Source of the DNA: an uncultured Bacteroidales bacterium
Lineage (GTDB): Bacteria > Bacteroidota > Bacteroidia > Bacteroidales > UBA932
Direction: 5' to 3'
Assembly: GCA_900319485.1 (NCBI GenBank)
Contig: ONOQ01000038.1
Location: forward strand, 1-43,444
Length of the DNA: 43,444 nt
Shown here piece after piece: positions 33,416 to 41,455 of the stretch (position 1 is the stretch's first letter; each line of letters starts with the position of its first letter). The notes beneath the pieces are model-generated. The model ran no database searches and was not told the DNA's origin. It saw only the letters and a program-made list of their open reading frames with translations. A program made the position numbers and the translations under genes.

Positions 33416-34843
33416 CTAGCGGTAGATATCGTACTGGTTGTAGAGGGAACCGTACATCTGACCAAGGACTTCAAGGTAAGGCATACCGTCAAAGAGTGTG
33501 GTGCGATACACGGTGTTGTCTACCATATAGTACTCTACGCCGCCCATAACTATGATCTCATAGTCGTCGGGGAGTGAGGTTACCAGGGCGCCGGCAGGAG
33601 GTACGATTGTGGTGTAGGCTCCGGAAGCGCTGATGGTGTAGAAGACGCCGTCCTGATAGAAGTACTGGCTGTTGGCATAAGCGTAACTCTGTACCAGTCC
33701 CAGACGGTTTGCAAGTTCATATGCGGTAAGCGCTCTGTTGCTGTTGAGGGCATAGGAAGCGTTGTTTGCTATGATGCGGGCGTTCTGCTGGGCGATAATC
33801 AGGTTCTGGCGGGCAATTACGTTGTAGTAGTCAAAGGTGCGGGTGAAGGTGCGATATACGTCGCAGTAATACGCGAACCTGAGGCTGTGAAGGATTGCCC
33901 TGTTGATCGCTACCTCCAGGGGAGTTCCGAAAGGAGGACGGCAGACCACGTAGTAACCGCCATAGGGCCGATAATACACACCGTTGTAGTAGTAGTAATC
34001 GATTCCCCAATGACTGATGTGGCGCCACTGAGGCGGACGGTTGTGGATGCGGTATCCGTAGTAGTGAGGATGGTCTCCCCAGAAGTTTCCGGGACGGTCC
34101 CAGCCAAGCATATCACGCTGACGGGGCGCTACCCTGTACATATTGTGGGAGTTGTCCACACGCATATCGTCGTTGTAACGGTAGTTGAAGCCTGAATCCC
34201 TGTACACTTTGTCAGTGGAGCGGTTTTCTGCCACGGAACTGTCTCCGGAAAGGCCGGAACGGGTCACGTTGCTGGAAGCGCGTACTGCAGTGGAAGTGCT
34301 GGAGGAAGAACTGCTGCGGGTAGCCTGTCCTGAACTGCTGCTCCTCACGGAACCGTCGGAGGAGGAACTGCTGCTTCTCACGGTAGTTCCGGAAGCGCTG
34401 CTGCTGGAACGGGTACCTGAGGCACTTGATCCGCTGCTGGAAGAGCGGGTGACCTGCTGGCTGCTGCTGCCGGAGGTGCTTCTGGTTGTGCTAGAAGAAC
34501 CTGAAGTGGAGCGGGTTGCCTGCTGGCTGCTACCGCTGGAAGAGCGGGTGACCTGCTGGCTGCTGCTTCCTGAAGTGCTCCTTGTGGAAGAAGAACCGGA
34601 AGTTGAGCGGCTTACCTGCTGGCTGCCGGAGGAACTTGAACGGGACACGGTGGAAGCAGAACTGGAGCGGGTAGCTGAAGAGGAGCTTGACCGTGAAACG
34701 GAGGAACCTGAGCTTGAGCGGGTTGCCTGGGTAGAAGATGATCTTGTGCCGCTGGAAGAGCGGGTCTGGGCCATCATATCAGGTGCTGCGACGAGGGACA
34801 GAGCCATTAGCACCGTTGCGGCCATTGTCATTAAACGTCTCAT
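33416..34843 (-). CDS. Secreted Ser/Arg/Thr-repeat protein with DUF6515-like C-terminus, 475 aa
   Basis: A signal peptide (MRRLMTMAATVLMALSLVAA ... MAQ) leads into about 160 residues of low-complexity repeats built from RSTSGSSS, TRSSSGSS and QQVTRSSS units (34270-34760). The DNA is also repetitive there. The C-terminal half is Tyr-rich: a block with GIDYYYYNGVYYRPYGGYYV at about 280-300, then AYELANRLGLVQSYAYANSQ and YFYQDGVFYTISASG, ending LEVLGQMYGSLYNQYDIYR. This resembles DUF6515-type envelope proteins. It is likely periplasmic or surface-exposed, with the repeat as a flexible spacer. It follows namZ by 19 bases on the same strand. Confidence 0.82.
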   Translation of the reverse strand: MRRLMTMAATVLMALSLVAAPDMMAQTRSSSGTRSSSTQATRSSSGSSVSRSSSSSATRSSSASTVSRSSSSGSQQVSRSTSGSSSTRSTSGSSSQQVTRSSSGSSQQATRSTSGSSSTTRSTSGSSSQQVTRSSSSGSSASGTRSSSSASGTTVRSSSSSSDGSVRSSSSGQATRSSSSSSTSTAVRASSNVTRSGLSGDSSVAENRSTDKVYRDSGFNYRYNDDMRVDNSHNMYRVAPRQRDMLGWDRPGNFWGDHPHYYGYRIHNRPPQWRHISHWGIDYYYYNGVYYRPYGGYYVVCRPPFGTPLEVAINRAILHSLRFAYYCDVYRTFTRTFDYYNVIARQNLIIAQQNARIIANNASYALNSNRALTAYELANRLGLVQSYAYANSQYFYQDGVFYTISASGAYTTIVPPAGALVTSLPDDYEIIVMGGVEYYMVDNTVYRTTLFDGMPYLEVLGQMYGSLYNQYDIYR

Positions 34844-34862
34844 AGCATCAAATTTTTAAAAG

Positions 34863-36101
34863 TTAAAAGTATAAGTAATATTTTGCGGAAAGTGCTTTGA
34901 AGTCCTTGACGTCCCGGGTCCAGAAATCCAGGATATCGCTGACCTGGAAGCGCTCTCCGAAACCTGTTCTTACATAATCTGTACCAGAAATGATATCCAG
35001 CATCCTGGTGCTCTTCAGGGGCAGAGGATTCTTGTCCGGATAAAGTTCGTTAACCGCCTGCATCACATAGAATTGTATCAGTGTGACAGGGGCAAGTTCC
35101 CAGTCAGTGAAAAAGAACTGGACGCCGTGCACCAGCTTTCCCTGCTTGGAGCCGGCAAGGGGCTTGTAGTGGATTGTGCGGAATGCGGTTCCTGGAATGC
35201 GGTAGCTGTCCAGGCGGGCCTTCAGGGCGTCTGCGTCAATCCATTCTGCGGCAAACACCTCAAAGGGGATGGTGTATCCCACGCCTATCTGGAGATGGCC
35301 GAATTCTCCCGCTATGCCGGAAGCCGGATAGCAGAGGGCGCTCCTTGGCGAAGGGATGTTGGGCGAAGGCAGCACCCACGGAAGGCCGGTGTCTTCATAG
35401 CGCATCCAGCGGTGCCAGCCGCGCATAGGGACCACCTTGAGTTTGCATTTGACGGGCTCAAGGTTTCCTTTCTGGCCGCGGTTCATCCCCTCCTCATTGA
35501 TCATAAGGGCGACCTCGCCGGGGGTAAGGCCGTAGACAAACGGAATGGGATACTGGCTCACGAAGGAGAAGAATCCCTCCCTAACGTATGTCCCTTCAAC
35601 TTTTTTGCCTCCAAGGGGGTTGGGGCGGTCCAGCACCACAACCTCTATGCCGGCCTTGGCGCAGGCGCGCATCACAAGGCCGAGGGTGGAGATGAAGGTA
35701 TAGCAGCGGGTACCTACATCCTGGATGTCGTAGACCATAACGTCTATGCCTTTGAGCATTTCAGGGGTGGGCTCACGCGTGGGGCCGTATAGGGAATGCA
35801 CGGGAAGGCCGGTCTTAGGGTCCTTTCCGCCCTCAACGTGGTCTCCGGCATAGGCGTCTCCCCTCACACCGTGCTCAGGACCGTAAAGGGCCACAAGGTT
35901 CACCTCAGGGGCGTCAAAGAGGATGTCTATGGTGGAACGGAGGTCACGGGAAACGCCGCTGGGGTTTGTCACAAGGCCCACGCGCTTTCCCTGAAGCACG
36001 CGGAAGCCGTCCTGCTCCAGGACCTCTATGCCGGGGACAACCTGGGCGCTGAGGGCAAGTGACGAAAAGGCAATTATTATGGCCGATATTATCTTTTTCA
36101 T
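34863..36101 (-). CDS. namZ: Exo-beta-N-acetylmuramidase NamZ-like (DUF1343, GH171), 412 aa
   Basis: A signal peptide (MKKIISAIIIAFSSLALSAQ) precedes a DUF1343 protein. Conserved blocks are GKRVGLVTNPSGV, LYGPEHGVRGDAYAGDHV, SLYGPTREPTPEML, VYDIQDVGTRCYTFISTLG, LDRPNPLGG and TGLPWVLPSPNIPS. Characterised members remove MurNAc from the non-reducing ends of peptidoglycan fragments. It overlaps the murI stop by four bases, so a D-glutamate-making enzyme and a cell-wall recycling enzyme are translationally coupled. Confidence 0.93.
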   Translation of the reverse strand: MKKIISAIIIAFSSLALSAQVVPGIEVLEQDGFRVLQGKRVGLVTNPSGVSRDLRSTIDILFDAPEVNLVALYGPEHGVRGDAYAGDHVEGGKDPKTGLPVHSLYGPTREPTPEMLKGIDVMVYDIQDVGTRCYTFISTLGLVMRACAKAGIEVVVLDRPNPLGGKKVEGTYVREGFFSFVSQYPIPFVYGLTPGEVALMINEEGMNRGQKGNLEPVKCKLKVVPMRGWHRWMRYEDTGLPWVLPSPNIPSPRSALCYPASGIAGEFGHLQIGVGYTIPFEVFAAEWIDADALKARLDSYRIPGTAFRTIHYKPLAGSKQGKLVHGVQFFFTDWELAPVTLIQFYVMQAVNELYPDKNPLPLKSTRMLDIISGTDYVRTGFGERFQVSDILDFWTRDVKDFKALSAKYYLYF

Positions 36102-36847
36102 ATCAGTTCAAAAATACGGTTGAGGGGCTCCGTGCTTCCTGAAGCCTCCAGGATGATGGAGAAAGGGCCGATACCCGTAGGGACTCCACTGTCCTGCAAA
36201 ATCCGCAGCGTCTGGCGCGCGACTGCGGGAGCGGGATCTATGACCTGGACTCCGGGGCCGGAGAGACGCTCTATCACGGGCTTCAGGAAAGGATAATGGG
36301 TGCAGCCAAGGACAATGCGGTCTGCGCCTGCGTCAAGGAGGGGCTTCAGGGATGCCTTTACGGTATTTTCCGCTTCCGGGCCGTCCAGGACGCCGCGCTC
36401 CACAAGTTCCACGAATCCCTGCCCCACGTGCTCCACTATCTTTACGTCGCTTTCATAAAGGCCCCTTGTATTGAGGTACTTTGAGCCCTTGAGGGTGCCA
36501 GCGGTGGCAAGGACGCCTATAACGCCCGTTTCCGTGCCAAGGGCGGCAGGCTTTACGGCGGGTTCCATCCCCACAAACGGGACGTCGGGGTATTCTCTGC
36601 GGAGGGTGGCTATGGCCGCGGCGGTGGCGGTGTTGCAGGCCACTACTATTATATCGGCCTTCCAGTCAAGGAAACGCTCAGTTATGAAACGGGCCCTGCG
36701 CTGGATGTAGAGCGGGGATTTCTCTCCGTAGGGGCAATGGGAATTGTCGGCATAATAGCGGTACTGCTCCAGGGGAAGCAGTTTCACAAGCTCCCTGTAA
36801 ACTGAGAGCCCGCCGCTGCCGGAATCAAAAATGCCAATCCTTGCCAT
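36098..36847 (-). CDS. murI: Glutamate racemase, 249 aa
   Basis: This enzyme interconverts L- and D-glutamate for peptidoglycan. The two catalytic cysteines are C71 (VVACNTAT) and C182 (LGCTHYP). The N-terminal GIFDSGSGGLSVYREL holds the acidic and serine residues of the active site. The start at 36847 (MARIGIFDSG) is the family norm and sits seven bases after a -7 box (TATATTTG, 36855-36862). The in-frame ORF upstream begins inside that promoter. It is the first gene of murI-namZ and diverges from the DUF4922 gene. Confidence 0.96.
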   Translation of the reverse strand: MARIGIFDSGSGGLSVYRELVKLLPLEQYRYYADNSHCPYGEKSPLYIQRRARFITERFLDWKADIIVVACNTATAAAIATLRREYPDVPFVGMEPAVKPAALGTETGVIGVLATAGTLKGSKYLNTRGLYESDVKIVEHVGQGFVELVERGVLDGPEAENTVKASLKPLLDAGADRIVLGCTHYPFLKPVIERLSGPGVQVIDPAPAVARQTLRILQDSGVPTGIGPFSIILEASGSTEPLNRIFELI

Positions 36848-36854
36848 ATCCTTA

Positions 36855-36883
36855 CAAATATACAACTATTTTTGCTATATTTG
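36855..36883. promoter_or_regulatory. Back-to-back divergent -7 boxes of murI and the DUF4922 gene
   Basis: CAAATATA (36855-36862, a leftward TATATTTG) and TATATTTG (36876-36883, rightward) lie 13 bases apart. Each would place its -33 region over or beyond the other's -7. Both end 7-8 bases before the respective ATG. Confidence 0.75.
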
Positions 36884-36891
36884 TTACCCGT

Positions 36892-38445
36892 ATGGCTACG
36901 GATATCGATAAATTTGTTCACGACCAACTCTCCGTGTGGCCCGCGGTGGCGGCAAAGTACCGCGCGCTCAAGAGCACACGCACAAGGACGCTCCCCTTCG
37001 GCGGCATTCTGGTAACGCTGCAGTCCAATCCCGGACGGCTCCCAATCTTCGACCACGGCTGTCCCCTGTGTGAGGAGAACTATATGGAGCACCAGCACAC
37101 GCTCCCATTCGAGGGCCGAAAAGGCAGGAAATACAACATCCTTGTAAACCGCGCCCCCATCTTCCCCAACCATCTTGTCATAACCCGTGACGTCCACGTG
37201 CCCCAGACCATCTGGCACCGTTTCCCGGATATGCTGGACCTTGCCGCTTCGCTGGACGGTTATCTGGTGTTTTACAACAGCCCAAAAAGCGGAACCACCG
37301 TTCCCGGACACGCCCATTTCCAGGCCTGTCCCAAGGGCTATATGCCGCTGGAAAGGGCCGCAGAACGGCTTCTGAGGGAGGTGTCGGCAGGAAGGCCAAC
37401 TGAAGAGATGGAGTTTGTGGCATCCGTCCGTGACGCGCAGTTATACCATTATAAGAAATTCCATCGCGGCATCTTTATGCTCCGGGCCCTTACACCCAAA
37501 TCCATGGCAAAGATGTTCTATCGGCTCCTTGACTGCCTGAACCTTCTCACGGAAGACACCGAGCCCCGCTTCAACGCCCTGGCATACTGCAGCGAGGGAG
37601 AATACCGCGCCGTAGTCACCATAAGAAGCGCCAATTCAAAGCCGGGATGTTATTACGCCAAGGGAGAGAAGCACTTCTCAATTTCTCCGGGAGCGGCGGA
37701 GATGGCCGGCTTTGTGGTGGTCCCGGAACCGGAAGACTTTGACCGCCTGAGCGCGGATGTCCTTCAGGAAATATACAATGACGTAACGCTCAGCGAAGAA
37801 GACGAAAAACGCCTCCTGTGGCGTCTGGTGCGCACCCAGCCAAAGATTGAAGCGGGAATTGTCAGTCAGAAGGAGATACGCTTCGAGATAATCTCCGACG
37901 GCGCCGGCCCCCAGACCGTAAGTTACCGTGAAGGCAAAATAGATTATAACGGTATGCTCTACGACGAACTAGTCTTTGAGGCCGTTACAATATCCACCCT
38001 ATTTGCGGAACCTTCTTTTATAATCTATCGCCAGGACGGGCCGGAACGCTTTGCCGGCACTCTCAAATTCATCGTGGACGGCGGAAAGGTGTGCGCGGTG
38101 AACATAATCGGCGCGGAGGATTATCTTATGAGCGTAGTTTCAACTTCCGGCGCCGCTGACCTTAAGTCCCAGGCAGTCAGCACAAGGCGGTGGCTCCTCT
38201 CCCAGGTGGAGCGAAGGCACGCCCACAAGGCCGTCATAGGCGGTCCGGGGCTTGACAGCACGCCGTCGCTTGTGACCTGGCTGGAACATCGGCCCCAGGA
38301 AGAAGAAAAAAAGGCGGAGGAGACCCCCGCACATCTTCGCTTTGACGTATGCGCATCGGAGCACTGCCGCCCCTATTACGGTATCACTGACAAGGCCGAT
38401 GCAGCGGTCCGGGCCGCAATTGACGAAACCTGGGGGCAGTTATAG
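36892..38445 (+). CDS. DUF4922 HIT-like nucleotidyltransferase fused to a truncated SpoIID/LytB domain, 517 aa
   Basis: The N-terminal part (about 1-315) is a DUF4922/GalT-HIT-type domain with the motif H140-A-H142-F-Q144 in VPGHAHFQACPKGYMP, as in GDP-galactose phosphorylase-like enzymes. The C-terminal part (about 322-517) matches the start of a SpoIID/LytB peptidoglycan lytic transglycosylase domain (EDYLMSVVSTSGAADLKSQA, AVSTRRWLLSQVER, DVCASEHCRPYYGI). The catalytic Glu position of SpoIID (SEM) reads Ser419-Gly, and the domain stops at ETWGQL, well before its usual end. It is cytoplasmic by sequence, with no signal. It diverges from murI-namZ. Its stop overlaps the Nudix stop by six bases. 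Confidence 0.8.
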   Translation: MATDIDKFVHDQLSVWPAVAAKYRALKSTRTRTLPFGGILVTLQSNPGRLPIFDHGCPLCEENYMEHQHTLPFEGRKGRKYNILVNRAPIFPNHLVITRDVHVPQTIWHRFPDMLDLAASLDGYLVFYNSPKSGTTVPGHAHFQACPKGYMPLERAAERLLREVSAGRPTEEMEFVASVRDAQLYHYKKFHRGIFMLRALTPKSMAKMFYRLLDCLNLLTEDTEPRFNALAYCSEGEYRAVVTIRSANSKPGCYYAKGEKHFSISPGAAEMAGFVVVPEPEDFDRLSADVLQEIYNDVTLSEEDEKRLLWRLVRTQPKIEAGIVSQKEIRFEIISDGAGPQTVSYREGKIDYNGMLYDELVFEAVTISTLFAEPSFIIYRQDGPERFAGTLKFIVDGGKVCAVNIIGAEDYLMSVVSTSGAADLKSQAVSTRRWLLSQVERRHAHKAVIGGPGLDSTPSLVTWLEHRPQEEEKKAEETPAHLRFDVCASEHCRPYYGITDKADAAVRAAIDETWGQL

Positions 38446-39030
38446 CATTGCGAGGAGTGACTCTCCGTACCTTTTGAATTCGTGCTCAAGATTTGGCGTA
38501 AGCCTGTCTTTGCCAACGTTTTCCGCTATTTCGCGGACGGAATACCACCTGCCTTTGGAAACTTCCAGGCCGTTTGGGCTCAGGTCCGGATGCCCTACGT
38601 GGGCATACAGGAAGACCAGTTCCTTTTCAGTATCGCTTTCCCAGACATACGTTCCAAGTTGGACAGGGTTGAAGGCGGTGAGGCCAAGTTCTTCATCGGC
38701 CTCCCTGAAAAGGGCTTCCTCGGCGGTTTCTCCAAAACTAACGTGCCCGCCTACCGCCGTGTCCCAGTAGCCGGGATAGAGGTCCTTCACTATTGAACGC
38801 TTCTGGAGATAGATGCAGCCGTCACGGTCTATGAGATGAAGGTGCACCACAGGATGGAGGGGCTTGGCGCCGCTGTGGCACCAGTCTCTGGGGGCCTTGC
38901 CATACACAAGGCCGCTTGGCTCCACAATTGGGAGCATCTCCCCCTTGGGCTGGGGAAAAGGACCTGGATGGTCCACAGAAGGGCGCGGGTACAGGATTAC
39001 CGGACCGCCGGGATACACAAGGTCCGTCAT
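38440..39030 (-). CDS. Nudix hydrolase, 196 aa
   Basis: The Nudix box GGHVSFGETAEEALFREADE-ELGL spans about residues 94-117 and fits GX5EX7REUXEEXGU. The core begins near MLPIVEPSGLVYGKAPRD (residue 32), where most relatives start. The first 31 residues are a Pro/Gly-rich extension, so a start at 38937 is possible. I kept 39030 because it overlaps the transporter stop as ATGA, like other joints in this operon. The core resembles the IPP-isomerase-like Nudix group, and the substrate is unknown. It is the last gene of the four-gene minus operon. Confidence 0.9.
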   Translation of the reverse strand: MTDLVYPGGPVILYPRPSVDHPGPFPQPKGEMLPIVEPSGLVYGKAPRDWCHSGAKPLHPVVHLHLIDRDGCIYLQKRSIVKDLYPGYWDTAVGGHVSFGETAEEALFREADEELGLTAFNPVQLGTYVWESDTEKELVFLYAHVGHPDLSPNGLEVSKGRWYSVREIAENVGKDRLTPNLEHEFKRYGESLLAML

Positions 39031-40712
39031 CCTATGGCAATCAGAACAAGGAGTTGCGCCACCAGCACCCTCATAAACATAGAGAGAGGATATACAGTAG
39101 CGTAATTAACTGAAGCATAGTCGCTTCCGTACATACCCTGGGAGAAGGCCAGAACCGGCGGATTGGTGCAGGAACCGCTAATGAGACCGCAGATCTGGTA
39201 GAAGTTGAGTTTCCCCCAGACGCGGGCCACCACAAATGTGATGCACAGAGGGATTATGGTGATTGCGGCGCCGTAAAGGATCCACCAGTAACCTCCGCCC
39301 ACAATTGAAGACCAGAAGTTTGCGCCTGCGCCGATACCGACTGATGCAAGGAACAGCGATATGCCGATTTCCCTTATCATAAGGTTGGCGCTGGTGGTGG
39401 TGTAGGTAGTAATCTTATACTTGGGACCGAAGTGACCTAGCAGGATTGCGATGATGAGGGGACCTCCCGCAAGGCCCAGTTTTATGGCCTGGGGAATGCC
39501 GGGGAAGCGGATGGGAATGGAGCCGAAGATTATACCCACCACAATTCCAAGGAAGATGGGCACCAGATTGGGCTTGTTGAGGGCTGCGGCGGAGTTACCC
39601 ACCATTCCGGCAACCTGGTCAATGCTGGCCTGAGGGCCTACACAGAGAAGGCCGTCACCCATCTGGAGGTAGAGGGTGGGACGGGCTACAAGTTCAACGC
39701 CTGCGCGGATCACGCGGGTTACGCTCACGCCATAGGCGCTGCGTAGCCTGAGGTCCTTGAGGGTTTTTCCCGTAAGTTTGGAATTGGTGATGACAATACG
39801 CCTGGTAACCATCACGTGGTCCTTCTCACGCCACTCCTGGACGTGCATGGGAACCTCTTCTCCAAAGAGGATGCGGAGGCGGTCTACCTCTGCGTTGGTG
39901 GTCACTATAAGCACTTTATCGCCCTCATTGAGGACTGTATTCTCATCCGGAAGGAGGATCTCCTCCCCCTGCATGACGCGGGACACCACAAAGTCTCCGC
40001 CGAATTCCTTGAGAACGTCAAAGAGTTTCCGGCCGAAGATGGCGGGATTCTCAACGGCGACGTGCATACGGCGGGCGTGCTCGCCGGAATCCTCGGCCTC
40101 CTTAAGCACCTCCAGTTCCTTGTTATGGTCAATCTTGAAAACGGCCTTGAACACAAGGATGACGGCTATGACGCCAAGGACACCTATAGGATATGCCACT
40201 GCATAGGCCGATGCAAGTTTCTCCGATGCCACGCTGGCCGCCATGGCGGTGGTGCCGCCGGCGGTGGAAACGTCAATGAAAGTCTGCTGCGCGGCACCCA
40301 GGCCGGGAGTATTTGTCACAGCGCCGGACATTACGCCCACCATAGTGGTGAGCCCCTCTCCGGTAATGGCCGATATTGCCCAGGTGACCGCCACGGCAAG
40401 GAGGATGTTCATAACCGCAAGGAGGTTCATCTTGACGCCTCCGCTGCGGAAGGAGTGGAAAAAGCCGGGACCTACCTGAAGGCCTATGGAGAACACGAAG
40501 AGGATGAGACCGAACTCCTTCACGAAATGGAGGACGTTAAGATCGGCCTTGAAACCAAGATGGCCCATCAGGATGCCTGCAAACAGTATCCAGGTGGTGC
40601 CAAGTGAGATGCCTTTAACCTTGAACCGGCCAAGATAGAGGCCGATTCCTATCACGAACGCAAGGAGAAGTATAGTGTGGGCAATTCCCTGCCCGAAGAA
40701 AAGATCCTGCAT
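39027..40712 (-). CDS. AspT/YidE-family putative transporter with two RCK_C (TrkA_C) domains, 561 aa
   Basis: Two membrane halves of about five to six helices each (for example HTILLLAFVIGIGLYLGRF, VGIIFGSIPIRFPG and ISLFLASVGIGAGANFWSSI) flank two cytoplasmic TrkA_C regulatory domains (about 200-370). This is the AspT/YidE/YbjL antiporter architecture. Paired duplication motifs are GVMSGAVTNTPGLGAAQQ and GLISGSCTNPPVLAFSQ. E. coli YidE has no known substrate, and AspT exchanges aspartate and alanine. I chose the start at 40712 (MQDLFFGQG), which shares one base with the thioesterase stop (TGATG). A start at 40721 would add three residues. Confidence 0.92.
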   Translation of the reverse strand: MQDLFFGQGIAHTILLLAFVIGIGLYLGRFKVKGISLGTTWILFAGILMGHLGFKADLNVLHFVKEFGLILFVFSIGLQVGPGFFHSFRSGGVKMNLLAVMNILLAVAVTWAISAITGEGLTTMVGVMSGAVTNTPGLGAAQQTFIDVSTAGGTTAMAASVASEKLASAYAVAYPIGVLGVIAVILVFKAVFKIDHNKELEVLKEAEDSGEHARRMHVAVENPAIFGRKLFDVLKEFGGDFVVSRVMQGEEILLPDENTVLNEGDKVLIVTTNAEVDRLRILFGEEVPMHVQEWREKDHVMVTRRIVITNSKLTGKTLKDLRLRSAYGVSVTRVIRAGVELVARPTLYLQMGDGLLCVGPQASIDQVAGMVGNSAAALNKPNLVPIFLGIVVGIIFGSIPIRFPGIPQAIKLGLAGGPLIIAILLGHFGPKYKITTYTTTSANLMIREIGISLFLASVGIGAGANFWSSIVGGGYWWILYGAAITIIPLCITFVVARVWGKLNFYQICGLISGSCTNPPVLAFSQGMYGSDYASVNYATVYPLSMFMRVLVAQLLVLIAIG

Positions 40713-41455
40713 CAGAAGCACGCTTTAACAAGGAAACAGGTTCTGTCACCCACCTTCCCCTCAACGTACCAAGCGCCGCCTTCATTTTGGGCACAGAGAA
40801 GCACCTTGTCTCCGGGAAGAGTTTCCTTTACGAAATTTATATATAAGTCTTTAACCGGACTGTCCGTCACCTCTTTTGGGAGGCAGTCCATGGCCCACAC
40901 CACGTAACGGGAGTTGTTGGTGTGGCCGTTTATATCAAGGTCAGAGTATGACACCGTGCGCTCCACCGTCATTCCCGGCTCTCCCTTTGGAAGCACAATC
41001 TTCTGGACGGGCTCCGCGATGGCGTCATCCACCTTCATATCGGGGTCCAGGAGGTCCTTTAGGTCCTCCGGGCGCACCATACGGCGGGTGCGCTCATCAA
41101 TGACCACCCAGGAAGTGGTGGCCTTCACGCGGCTGCTTCCTGCGGCATCCTTCAGGTCAAAGTCCCTTAGGTAGAAAAGGCCGCTGGCACCCTTGTGCCA
41201 GGTGTAGAGAGTAACGTTTTCACGCCATTTGAGGGGCTCCTCAAAATGGATGTGCATCCTTGTGAGCACCCAGGCGGTATGGTGGACGTGGAGGGTGTCG
41301 TAGCCGAACCCCAGGTCATTTGCCGCCCAGTACGCTATCTCCTGGGCAAAATCCATAAACGCCGCGGGTTTGAGGTTTGCCCCGGCGTCAGTATCATAAC
41401 AAGGAATGCAGATGTCCTGACAGAATTTATACCCTTCCCTTCTAACCGGTGTCAT
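40712..41455 (-). CDS. Acyl-ACP thioesterase (FatA/FatB-like), 247 aa
   Basis: This double hot-dog thioesterase releases fatty acids from acyl carrier protein. The second hot-dog carries D174-x-N176-x-H178 in SDLDINGHTNNSRYV, a plant-type catalytic signature. The first half has LKPAAFMDFAQEIA and RMHIHFEEPLKWREN. The length is normal for bacterial homologues. It overlaps the HU-like gene upstream by four bases and the transporter downstream by one, so it is translationally coupled to both. A role in fatty-acid release or membrane-lipid turnover is inferred. Confidence 0.93.
   Translation of the reverse strand: MTPVRREGYKFCQDICIPCYDTDAGANLKPAAFMDFAQEIAYWAANDLGFGYDTLHVHHTAWVLTRMHIHFEEPLKWRENVTLYTWHKGASGLFYLRDFDLKDAAGSSRVKATTSWVVIDERTRRMVRPEDLKDLLDPDMKVDDAIAEPVQKIVLPKGEPGMTVERTVSYSDLDINGHTNNSRYVVWAMDCLPKEVTDSPVKDLYINFVKETLPGDKVLLCAQNEGGAWYVEGKVGDRTCFLVKACF

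Noticed and set aside
34185-34859. Plus-strand 224-residue Leu/Glu-rich ORF opposite the Ser-rich gene
   Set aside because: It is the antisense reading of Ser/Arg repeats. The minus frame has a signal peptide, a plausible C-terminal domain and a proper terminator.
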